Origin: Clostridium cavendishii DSM 21758
GTDB lineage: Bacteria > Bacillota > Clostridia > Clostridiales > Clostridiaceae
Reading direction: 5' to 3'
Assembly: GCF_900141845.1 (NCBI RefSeq)
Contig: NZ_FQZB01000003.1
Coordinates: forward strand, 251,709 to 315,708
DNA length: 64,000 nucleotides
Shown: piece after piece, positions 24,843 through 32,415 of the stretch
Position numbering within the stretch: position 1 is the first letter of the stretch
How the letters are laid out: each line of letters opens with the position of its first letter
Program-made: the position numbers and the translations under genes
The notes under the pieces: generated by a model
Told to the model about the DNA's origin: nothing
Database searches by the model: none
Seen by the model: the letters and a program-made list of their open reading frames with translations, nothing else

Positions 24843-25484
24843 TTACTTCCAATTTAATATTTCAATTGTATCATGTTTTTTCTTAAAATTAATTAAATAA
24901 GGTTTTCCAACTAAATCCAATAAAGGTTTATCTGATAGAGAATCAGAAAACATATATGAGTTCTTAAAGTCAACTTCTATTCCTTCTTCTTTAATAACTT
25001 CCATAAGTCTTCTTACTTTTTCCTCACCTTTACAATTTAAACCCTCCATCTCTCTTTTAAGTTTACCTTCATTGAATTTAAACTTTGTACCTATAATTTT
25101 ATCTACTTCTTTTATATTATAAAACTCATACAAATAAAACTCTGGCGAAGCTGATATTAAATATACCTTATAACCTTCGCTTTTAAGTTTTCTTATCATA
25201 GTTATTGCATCTTCATATAATATGTTACTTAAATGATCTTTATAATATTCTCTAACAAGCAGCTTCAAATCATTTTCTTCTATATTATCTATAAATTTTA
25301 TAAAAGCTTCTTTAACCTTCTTCTCATCATACACACCTATTCCATACATAACTCCACAAAATATAGCCCTAGGTATGAATTTTACATTTTTTTTATCTTT
25401 ACTAATTACAAACTTAAAAAATTCTAATAATGTTTCTTTTCTGGTTATAGTGAAATCTACATCAAATAAAGCTAACTTTTCCAC
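24843..25484 (-). CDS. HAD-superfamily hydrolase, HAD-IB (SerB-like)
   Basis: A 213-residue phosphatase-type HAD protein. Motif I is FDVDFTITRKET (nucleophile Asp8, Asp10), motif II is the Ser in YLISASPEF, motif III uses the Lys in NCKGEEKVRRL, and motif IV is MFSDSLSDKPLLDLVG. The alpha-helical cap between about residues 15 and 90 fits subclass IB, which includes phosphoserine phosphatases. Substrate not deducible. The start is GTG, 8 nt after AAGGAG. It probably shares a transcript with the downstream aminotransferase gene (25 bp apart). Confidence 0.85.
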   Translation of the reverse strand: MEKLALFDVDFTITRKETLLEFFKFVISKDKKNVKFIPRAIFCGVMYGIGVYDEKKVKEAFIKFIDNIEENDLKLLVREYYKDHLSNILYEDAITMIRKLKSEGYKVYLISASPEFYLYEFYNIKEVDKIIGTKFKFNEGKLKREMEGLNCKGEEKVRRLMEVIKEEGIEVDFKNSYMFSDSLSDKPLLDLVGKPYLINFKKKHDTIEILNWK

Positions 25485-25602
25485 AATACATTCTCCTTAG
25501 ATTTTAAAGTTTAATTTTTAATTCTCAATAATTAATTTTTTATACTTTAAAAACTTTATTATTAATTATTTTAAACCACAAAAAATTTATTTTTACTTAT
25601 AG

Positions 25603-25628
25603 AAAAAAGTGATGCAAAGTTGCACCAC
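25603..25628 (-). terminator. Terminator after the DUF1292 gene
   Basis: 9-bp stem with one G-U pair (25609-25617 with 25620-25628) followed on the minus strand by TTTTTTC, 8 bp past the stop. Confidence 0.75.
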
Positions 25629-25635
25629 CCTTATG

Positions 25636-26010
25636 TTAGTTAGCTAATTCTTCTTGATAATACTTAGTTACTTCATCAAATTCAGCTTCTTCTGGAACTA
25701 CAAGTTCGCCTTCTTCATTGATTGATTTAAATAAGTATACTGAACCATCTTCTGGATTTTGAACTAATACATAGTCTTGTTCCTTGTATTCAAAAGAGTC
25801 TACAACTTCACATGATATTATGTTTCCATTTTCGTCTTCTAAATCAACAACATAGCTTTCATGTTCTCCTTCACAACCACAGCCACAACCTTCATGATTA
25901 TGTTCATGTTCATGTGAATGATCTCCGCAGCCGCAACCACAGCTTTCTTCTTTTATTTCTTCTCCGCAGCCACAACCGCAACCACATTTATTTAATTCTT
26001 TATCTGACAT
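25636..26010 (-). CDS. DUF1292 protein with a Cys/His-rich N-terminal extension
   Basis: A 124-residue acidic protein. The C-terminal two thirds (from about residue 52, YVVDLEDENGNIISCEVVDSFEYKEQDYVLVQN) is a DUF1292 domain, a small beta-rich family common in Clostridia and of unknown function. The N-terminal 50 residues are unusual: repeated CGCGCGC-type clusters flank a His-rich HSHEHEHNHE stretch, giving about 13 cysteines and 6 histidines, which suggests metal binding. Expressed alone, with its own terminator; ribosome binding site GGAGG, 9 nt from ATG. Metal handling is inferred from composition only. Confidence 0.88.
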   Translation of the reverse strand: MSDKELNKCGCGCGCGEEIKEESCGCGCGDHSHEHEHNHEGCGCGCEGEHESYVVDLEDENGNIISCEVVDSFEYKEQDYVLVQNPEDGSVYLFKSINEEGELVVPEEAEFDEVTKYYQEELAN

Positions 26011-26404
26011 CTATAAGTGCCTCCTTAAGTAAATTTGTTACATGTTAATATTGTACTCTTAAACGCTAAATAATAAAAGCATTTTCTAGAATTTTTTTCA
26101 TTATTTTTACGTAGTAAATATACAAATTAAAATTTATCTGGCGCAAACTTATTCCTAAGTATTATAATAAATAGAAATTTTGTTTTAAAACTCATAAACT
26201 TTAAGCTTTGAATACTCACATAATTTAAATTTGCTTTATTCAATATATACTATTCCCTAATTGTATATTTCAATACGCACATTTTATCTATTAAAAAATT
26301 TATTTTACAAATAAATTAATTTTTATAAACAAATCACAATCTACTAAAAAAACAAGGCTCATTACCTAAAGTAATGAGCCTTAAATATTACATGCTATAT
26401 AAGA
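26011..26404. other. Intergenic stretch between the DUF1292 gene and nifJ
   Basis: 394 bp, very AT-rich. The only clear element is the nifJ terminator at 26345-26382. A TACAAT hexamer (26051-26056, minus) about 40 bp before the DUF1292 start could be a -10, but no convincing -35 accompanies it. No ORF with a ribosome binding site is seen. Confidence 0.5.
26345..26382 (-). terminator. Terminator after nifJ
   Basis: Perfect 12-bp stem (26354-26365 with 26371-26382), loop of 5, then TTGTTTTTTT on the minus strand. It lies 22 bp past the nifJ stop. Confidence 0.9.
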
Positions 26405-29400
26405 TTACTTACCAGCTAACTTTTTGTAACCTTCTAATCTTTCCATTGCATCTCTTTCAGTCTTTTCAAATAGAGCATCAGCAGCTTCTGGGAATGCTTT
26501 AGCAAGTGATGCATATCTAACTTCACCCATTAAGAATTCTTTAAAGCTTGCAGTTGGTTCTTTTGAATCTAATGAGAATGGATTCTTTCCTGCTTCTTTA
26601 AGTGCTGGATTGAATCTATACATTCCCCAGTATCCACACTCAACAGCTTTCTTAGCTTCTAATTGTGAGTTACCCATACCAACTTTTAATCCATGGTTTA
26701 TACATGGAGCATAAGCTATGATTAATGATGGACCTGGATAAGCTTCAGCTTCAGCTATAGCTTTAAGAGTTTGGTTCTTATCAGCACCCATTGATATTTG
26801 AGCAACATATACATATCCGTAGCTCATTGCCATCATACCAAGGTCTTTTTTCTTAGTTCTCTTACCTGATGCAGCAAATTTAGCTATTGCAGCAGTTGGA
26901 GTAGATTTTGATGATTGACCACCAGTGTTTGAGTAAACTTCTGTATCAAATACAAATATATTTACATCTTCTCCTGAAGCTAGAACGTGGTCAACTCCAC
27001 CGTATCCGATGTCATAAGCCCATCCATCTCCTCCGAAGATCCATTGTGATCTCTTAACTAGGAAATCTTTTTCTTTTAATATTTCTTTAGCAAATTCGTT
27101 AGTTTCTGATTGTAAAGCAGCTATAACTCTGTTAGCTCTATCTCTTGTACCTTCACCATTATTAAGGTTAGCTATCCAATCTTCTAAAGCAGCCTTAGCT
27201 TCTTCTGAAACACCAGCATCTATAGCTTTTTGAGCTGTTACAGCTAATCTATCTCTTATAGCTTTAACTCCTAAGAACATACCCATTCCGAATTCAGCAT
27301 TATCTTCGAATAATGAGTTAGCCCAAGCTGGACCATGTCCTTCATGGTTAGTTGTGTATGGAGTAGCTGGAGCAGATCCTCCCCAAATTGATGAACATCC
27401 TGTAGCATTAGCTATCATCATTCTGTCACCATATAATTGAGTTATAAGCTTAGCATATGGAGTTTCTCCACAACCTGCACAAGCACCTGAGAACTCAAGT
27501 AATGGTTGCTCAAATTGGCTACCTTTTAAAGTCTTCTTATTCATTGGATTAGCTTTTGGAGCTACTTTTTCAACTGCATAATCCCATCTTTCGATTTCGA
27601 TGTGTTGAGATTCTTGTGGTTTCATTATAAGTGCTTTTTCTGGAGCTGGACATACTTGAGCACAGTTTCCACAACCTGAACAATCTAGTGGGCTTACTGC
27701 CATTGTGAATGACATTGGTTCAGCAGTCTTAAGAGCCTTAGCTGGAACTATCTTCATTCCTTCTGGTGCATTGTTCTTTTCGTCTTCTGTTAATAAGAAT
27801 GGTCTTATTACAGCATGTGGACAAACATAAGAACATTGGTTACATTGGATACATTTATCTGCTTGCCATTCTGGAACGTTTATAGCTATTCCTCTCTTTT
27901 CATAAGCAGCAGTTCCTGGTTCAAATGTTCCATCTTCCATACATAATAAAGCAGATACAGGAAGTTTATCTCCTTCTTGTCTGTTCATTGGTAAAACTAT
28001 TTTTTCTATGAATTCTGGAACTTCTTTAGTTTCAACTTTTGCATCAACAGCATCTTTCCAAGTTGCTGGAACTTCTATTTTAACTATTGATTCTATACCT
28101 TTATCTATAGCAGCATTGTTCATATCAACAACTTTTTGACCTTTTTTACCGTATGAAGTTACAACTGCAGCTTTTAAGTAGTTAACAGCATCTTCTACTG
28201 GAATGATGTTAGCTAATTTGAAGAATGCAGATTGCATTATCATATTAATTCTTCCACCAAGACCTATTTCTTGAGCTATCTTAACAGCATTTAATGTATA
28301 GAATGATATGTTGTTTTCTGCAATATATCTCTTATATGAAGCAGGTAATTTTTCTTCTAACTCTTCTGGAGTCCATAAAGTGTTAAGTAAGAAGTTACCA
28401 TTTGGTTTTAATCCTTCTAATACGTTGTATTTATAAACGTATGATTGATTATGACAAGCAACGAAATCTGCTTTGTTGATTAGGTAAGGTGATTTTATTG
28501 CTTTCTTACCGAATCTTAAGTGTGATACTGTTATACCACCTGATTTCTTTGAGTCATAAGCAAAATATCCTTGAGCATACATATCAGTATGGTCTCCGAT
28601 AATTTTGATTGCACTCTTATTAGCTCCAACTGTACCATCTGATCCAAGACCCCAGAACTTACAAGCTTTAGTTCCTTCTGGTGTAGTATCAACATCTACT
28701 GTTGTTTCTAATGAAGTATTTGTAACATCATCAACTATAGCTATAGTGAATCCGTTCTTTGGACATTCGTTCTTTAAGTTATCATAAACAGCTACTATGT
28801 GAGCTGGCACTGTATCTTTTGAACCTAATCCATATCTACCACCAACTATTACTGGAGCATTTTCTCTTCCGTAGAAAGCATTCTTAACTTCTAAGTATAA
28901 TGGTTCTCCAGCAGTACCTGGTTCTTTAGTTCTATCTAAAACAGCTATTGATTTAACTGTGCTAGGTATTGCTTTTAATAATCTTTCATTTGAGAAAGGT
29001 CTGAATAATCTTACTTTAACTAAACCAACTTTATTTCCGTTAGCATTTAAGTAATCTATTGTTTCTTCAACTAAGTCAGTAACTGAACCCATAGCAACTA
29101 TTACTCTGTCAGCATCAGCTGCTCCATAGTAATCAAAACAGTTGTATTCTCTTCCAGTTAATTTAGTGATTTCAGCCATGTATTTTTCAACTACTTCTGG
29201 CACTTCTTCATAGTACTTATTAACTACTTCTCTTTGTTGGAAGTATATATCTGGGTTTTGAGCAGTTCCTCTAGTTACAGGATGATCTGGATTTAAAGCT
29301 CTTCTTCTGAAAGCTTCAACAGCATCCATATCTAATAAATTCTTTAGTTCATCATATTCTAGAACTTCGATTTTTTGAATTTCATGTGAAGTTCTGAATC

Positions 29401-29920
29401 CATCAAAGAAGTTTACAAATGGTATTCTTGTTTTGATTGCAGTTAAGTGAGCTACAGCTGATAAATCCATAACTTCTTGAACTGAACCTTCTGCAAGCAT
29501 AGCAAAACCAGTTTGTCTTGCTGCCATAACATCTTGGTGATCTCCAAATATGTTTAATGCTGAAGTAGCTAGTGCTCTAGCTGATACGTGGAATACTCCT
29601 GGAAGTAATTCCCCTGCAATTTTGTACATGTTTGGTATCATTAATAATAAACCTTGAGAAGCTGTGAAAGTTGTAGTTAAAGCTCCTGCTTGTAATGAAC
29701 CATGAACTGCACCAGCTGCTCCTGCTTCTGATTGCATTTCCATTACATGTACTGGTTGACCAAATATGTTCTTTCTACCTTGTGCAACCCATTCATCTAC
29801 GTGTTCTGCCATTGGAGATGATGGAGTTATAGGGTATATTGCAGCAACATCAGTGAACGCATAAGCTATATGAGCTGCAGCTGTGTTACCATCCATAGTT
29901 TTCATTTTTCTAATTGCCAT
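26405..29920 (-). CDS. nifJ: Pyruvate:ferredoxin (flavodoxin) oxidoreductase, single-chain
   Basis: PFOR oxidises pyruvate to acetyl-CoA and CO2, reducing ferredoxin or flavodoxin; it is central to clostridial fermentation. The 1171-residue protein has fused domains in the usual order: N-terminal pyruvate-binding/TPP domain (YPITPSSPMAEHVD), a gamma-type domain, two 4Fe-4S motifs (CIQCNQCSYVCP and CSGCGNCAQVCP, near 690 and 745), and the C-terminal TPP-binding domain (GCSSIWGGSAPATPYT, GDGWAYDIGYGG and the NTGGQSSKSTP loop), with a further cluster Cys pair in SGACAGCGETPY. Full length. It lies 83 bp downstream of a flavodoxin gene, its likely electron acceptor, under a Rex operator. Confidence 0.97.
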   Translation of the reverse strand: MAIRKMKTMDGNTAAAHIAYAFTDVAAIYPITPSSPMAEHVDEWVAQGRKNIFGQPVHVMEMQSEAGAAGAVHGSLQAGALTTTFTASQGLLLMIPNMYKIAGELLPGVFHVSARALATSALNIFGDHQDVMAARQTGFAMLAEGSVQEVMDLSAVAHLTAIKTRIPFVNFFDGFRTSHEIQKIEVLEYDELKNLLDMDAVEAFRRRALNPDHPVTRGTAQNPDIYFQQREVVNKYYEEVPEVVEKYMAEITKLTGREYNCFDYYGAADADRVIVAMGSVTDLVEETIDYLNANGNKVGLVKVRLFRPFSNERLLKAIPSTVKSIAVLDRTKEPGTAGEPLYLEVKNAFYGRENAPVIVGGRYGLGSKDTVPAHIVAVYDNLKNECPKNGFTIAIVDDVTNTSLETTVDVDTTPEGTKACKFWGLGSDGTVGANKSAIKIIGDHTDMYAQGYFAYDSKKSGGITVSHLRFGKKAIKSPYLINKADFVACHNQSYVYKYNVLEGLKPNGNFLLNTLWTPEELEEKLPASYKRYIAENNISFYTLNAVKIAQEIGLGGRINMIMQSAFFKLANIIPVEDAVNYLKAAVVTSYGKKGQKVVDMNNAAIDKGIESIVKIEVPATWKDAVDAKVETKEVPEFIEKIVLPMNRQEGDKLPVSALLCMEDGTFEPGTAAYEKRGIAINVPEWQADKCIQCNQCSYVCPHAVIRPFLLTEDEKNNAPEGMKIVPAKALKTAEPMSFTMAVSPLDCSGCGNCAQVCPAPEKALIMKPQESQHIEIERWDYAVEKVAPKANPMNKKTLKGSQFEQPLLEFSGACAGCGETPYAKLITQLYGDRMMIANATGCSSIWGGSAPATPYTTNHEGHGPAWANSLFEDNAEFGMGMFLGVKAIRDRLAVTAQKAIDAGVSEEAKAALEDWIANLNNGEGTRDRANRVIAALQSETNEFAKEILKEKDFLVKRSQWIFGGDGWAYDIGYGGVDHVLASGEDVNIFVFDTEVYSNTGGQSSKSTPTAAIAKFAASGKRTKKKDLGMMAMSYGYVYVAQISMGADKNQTLKAIAEAEAYPGPSLIIAYAPCINHGLKVGMGNSQLEAKKAVECGYWGMYRFNPALKEAGKNPFSLDSKEPTASFKEFLMGEVRYASLAKAFPEAADALFEKTERDAMERLEGYKKLAGK

Positions 29921-29966
29921 TATGCTGACCCCTCTTTCTAAAATATCTTAGATAATTTATTGAATT

Positions 29967-29992
29967 ATGAATTTAAATTAATTTAAATTCAT
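29967..29992. repeat. Palindrome between the flavodoxin gene and nifJ
   Basis: Perfect 12-bp arms (ATGAATTTAAAT / ATTTAAATTCAT) separated by two bases. It is A/T only apart from one pair and has no T run, so it may be an operator, a processing hairpin or a weak attenuator between the two genes. Confidence 0.5.
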
Positions 29993-30003
29993 AAGGTTTA
30001 ACA

Positions 30004-30429
30004 TTATTCAGCTAATTTTTTACCTAACTCTTTAGCCATTTCTAACTCTTTCTCAGTCGGTGATTCTTTTACTGCTAAATCACCAATAACATCGAAGCCA
30101 TAATCATCCATTCTTACAACCCAATCTTTCATGAATTTTCCGTCATCCCAACCGTAAGATCCAAATAGAACTACTTTTTTATTGTTATTAGGAGTTAACT
30201 TTAATTCTTTTATAAATGGCTCCATTTCTTGTTGTTCAATTTTATTATTATCCATTGATGGACTTCCAAACGCTACCGCATCTGCATTAGTAACATCCTC
30301 AAGTTTTGCATCTGTTACGTGTTTTATAGTAACATCGGCTCCATTTTCTGTGGCACTTTCTGCTATTTTACTAGCTAGTACTTCAACGTTACCTCCGTTA
30401 CTCCAATAAATAACTGAAATTTTTCTCAT
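30004..30429 (-). CDS. Flavodoxin
   Basis: A 141-residue short-chain flavodoxin, an FMN electron carrier. It begins MRKISVIYWSNGGNVEVLASKIAESA, in which the phosphate-binding loop is YWSNGGNVEVLA; later come FGSPSMDNN (the 50s-60s FMN loop) and LFGSYGWDDGKFM (90s loop). The ATG at 30429 is 8 nt after GAGGTG; the longer reading from 30495 would run across the operator and has no ribosome binding site. Upstream are a SigA promoter and a perfect Rex site. Together with the adjacent nifJ this suggests that the flavodoxin accepts electrons from pyruvate. Confidence 0.93.
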   Translation of the reverse strand: MRKISVIYWSNGGNVEVLASKIAESATENGADVTIKHVTDAKLEDVTNADAVAFGSPSMDNNKIEQQEMEPFIKELKLTPNNNKKVVLFGSYGWDDGKFMKDWVVRMDDYGFDVIGDLAVKESPTEKELEMAKELGKKLAE

Positions 30430-30449
30430 AAATAACACCTCATTTATTT

Positions 30450-30467
30450 TTGTTAAATTGTTAACAA
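30450..30467. promoter_or_regulatory. Rex operator upstream of flavodoxin
   Basis: TTGTTAAATTGTTAACAA: both 7-base half-sites of the Rex consensus TTGTTAA-N4-TTAACAA are perfect. Rex is the NADH/NAD+-sensing repressor of fermentation genes in Firmicutes. The site lies about 27-44 nt downstream of the predicted transcription start, where a repressor would act as a roadblock. Confidence 0.85.
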
Positions 30468-30500
30468 CTTTATATTTTGGTATTTGACTCGACATAACTA

Positions 30501-30528
30501 ATTATATACTATGGAAAATATTTTTCAA
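30501..30528 (-). promoter_or_regulatory. SigA promoter of the flavodoxin gene
   Basis: On the minus strand TTGAAA (30528-30523), 16-nt spacer, TATAAT (30506-30501). It lies just upstream of the Rex operator. Confidence 0.75.
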
Positions 30529-30820
30529 GTTTCATATTTTAATATATTTAACTAAAATGTGCACAAAACACTAAAAGTGCCTTAAAATACTTAAATATTA
30601 TCATTATCATTTTAAATTTCTTATTTATTCTTATTATTCCTTCATATCTCTTTATTGATTAAATATTCTCATAATTGCGCTTATTTGCTAACTTTATTTT
30701 TTATAATTTTTTTGAAAAATTTATTATTTTTTAAAAAATAAACTTGATTTTCCAAAAAAATATTTATTAAAAATTTACATTTAGTTAACACTTTTTACCG
30801 TTTTTACTTCAATTTATGCA
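30529..30820. other. AT-rich intergenic stretch, nothing recognised
   Basis: About 290 bp between the flavodoxin promoter and the murG terminator. It consists of long A and T runs without a supported ORF, repeat or promoter. Confidence 0.4.
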
Positions 30821-30857
30821 AAAGAACTATAAGAAATTTCCTTTCCTATAGTTCTTT
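30821..30857. terminator. Hairpin terminator near the murG end
   Basis: 11-bp stem (30821-30831 with 30847-30857). On the minus strand the T run after the stem is short (TTCTTTTG within and past the stem); on the plus strand it is longer. It is placed 23 bp past the murG stop. Confidence 0.6.
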
Positions 30858-30880
30858 TTTTTTACTTTTTTACTTGTTTT

Positions 30881-31957
30881 TTATTTATTTTTTATGGACT
30901 TCATTATAATTTTAACTATATTCTCTACGCCATTATTTACAGAACTACTTTTCATAGCATTTATATATTTTTCTTCATCTCTTGTGGTTTCTATAATCGC
31001 CTTCAAAAGTTCCTTTTTATTAAGCTTTTCTTCTTCTATAACCTTAGAATATCCTGCTTTTTCAAAAGAATTTGCATTTAAAACCTGATCTCCCCTTGAA
31101 GCATTTTTAGATAGTGGTATTAAAATATTTAATTTTTTTAATGCGAGAATCTCAAATATAACATTTGCTCCAGCTCTAGAAATTATAATATCACTTAAAG
31201 CCATAACATTTGGCAACTCTTCTGAAATATATTCTAACTGAAAATATGCTGCTTTCTTATCTAAAGAACTGTCTATATTTCCTTTTCCACAAATATGGAT
31301 TATATTAAACTCCTTTAACAAATCATCTAAGTTAGCTCGTATAGACTCATTTATAATTTTAGAACCTAAGCTGCCACCAATAACAAGGAGAACTTTTTTA
31401 TTATCTTTAAAACCACAAAACTCTTTACCTTTTAATTTATCACCTGACAATAGCTCTTTTCTAATAGGTGTACCAGTTAGTACCCCCTTATTTCCTTTTA
31501 TATATTTTATACTTTCAGGAAATGTAACACAAAGCTTATCACAAAAAGGCGCTGCCAATTTATTAGCAAGACCTGGTGTTAAATCCGACTCATGTGAAAC
31601 TACTGGTATTTTTTTTAGTGAAGCAGCCATTACAACTGGAACAGTAACAAAGCCTCCCTTTGAAAAAATAACATCTGGTTTCTCTTTATTTAAAATATTT
31701 ATAGCTTCAAAAATTCCTTTCACAACTTTAAAAGGATCTGTAAAATTTTTAACATCAAAATATCTTCTAAGCTTTCCTGATGATATTTCAAAATATGGTA
31801 TTCCAGCTTTTTTTATTATTTCTTTCTCTATTCCATCCTTACTTCCTATGTATTTTATTTCAAATCCTTCTTGTTTTAAATTCGGTATCAAAGCTAAATT
31901 TGGTGTAACATGACCTGCAGAGCCTCCACCTGTCATTATTATTTTATATTTACTCAA
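30881..31957 (-). CDS. murG: UDP-GlcNAc:lipid I N-acetylglucosaminyltransferase MurG
   Basis: MurG makes lipid II on the cytoplasmic membrane face in peptidoglycan synthesis. The 358-residue GT-B protein has the N-terminal lipid-binding loop IIMTGGGSAGHVTPNLAL, the KGGFVTVP segment, TGTPIRKEL, the second glycine loop LVIGGSLGSKIIN, and the UDP-GlcNAc site SRAGANVIFEI with PLSKNASRGDQVLNA. The likely start is TTG at 31957, 8 nt after GAGGGG; an ATG at 31966 abuts that site and would leave no spacer. It stands alone, away from a dcw cluster, as in other clostridia. Confidence 0.95.
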   Translation of the reverse strand: MSKYKIIMTGGGSAGHVTPNLALIPNLKQEGFEIKYIGSKDGIEKEIIKKAGIPYFEISSGKLRRYFDVKNFTDPFKVVKGIFEAINILNKEKPDVIFSKGGFVTVPVVMAASLKKIPVVSHESDLTPGLANKLAAPFCDKLCVTFPESIKYIKGNKGVLTGTPIRKELLSGDKLKGKEFCGFKDNKKVLLVIGGSLGSKIINESIRANLDDLLKEFNIIHICGKGNIDSSLDKKAAYFQLEYISEELPNVMALSDIIISRAGANVIFEILALKKLNILIPLSKNASRGDQVLNANSFEKAGYSKVIEEEKLNKKELLKAIIETTRDEEKYINAMKSSSVNNGVENIVKIIMKSIKNK

Positions 31958-32186
31958 AGTAATCATCCCCTCTTTTAGTAGGTAAATTTATAATCTTTTT
32001 GCATTCTCAAATGCCCTATCTTTAATTTTTACCATCTTTTTATTAAAAAAGTCAACTCTTTAGTATTTTTTTCACTTCATTTTCATTATATGCCTAAACA
32101 TTCCTTTTGTTCCTCCAATTATACAATATAATCTTCTATTAAATGGACAATATATAAATACAATCTTAATTAAGGAGGTAATTAAA

Positions 32187-32366
32187 ATGGCACAAAAATT
32201 AGTTCCAGAATCAAAAAAGGGTTTGGCAAAATTCAGAAATGAGGTTGCTAACGAACTAGGCATACCATTTTCAGATTATAACGGAGACCTTTCTTCAAGA
32301 CAATGCGGTAGCGTTGGTGGAGAAATGGTTAGAAAAATGGTAGAACAATACGAAAAGAAAATTTAA
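32187..32366 (+). CDS. Small acid-soluble spore protein, alpha/beta type
   Basis: Alpha/beta SASPs coat and protect spore DNA and are made in the forespore under SigG. The 59-residue product, MAQKLVPESKKGLAKF then NEVANELGI, contains the first conserved helix, with the NEVANELG stretch where the germination protease GPR cuts, and the second, NGDLSSRQCGSVGGEMVRKM. Ribosome binding site AAGGAGG. Odd points: it is short for the family, and it has a cysteine where Asn-like residues usually precede GSVGG. A CATTATA hexamer at 32084-32090 could be a SigG -10, with low confidence. It is an isolated plus-strand gene between murG and recJ. Confidence 0.93.
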   Translation: MAQKLVPESKKGLAKFRNEVANELGIPFSDYNGDLSSRQCGSVGGEMVRKMVEQYEKKI

Positions 32367-32379
32367 TCATCATAAAAAC

Positions 32380-32415
32380 AAATTTGAAAGTCAGCAACCG
32401 CTGACTTTCAAATTT
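32380..32415. terminator. Bidirectional terminator between the SASP gene and recJ
   Basis: Perfect 16-bp stem (32380-32395 with 32400-32415) with an AACC loop. It serves the convergent SASP gene (plus) and recJ (minus); the recJ stop codon lies inside the right arm. Confidence 0.85.

Noticed and set aside
32072..32263. A 63-residue minus-strand frame over the SASP gene
   Set aside because: The plus strand encodes a clear SASP with AAGGAGG; the minus frame has no supported start.
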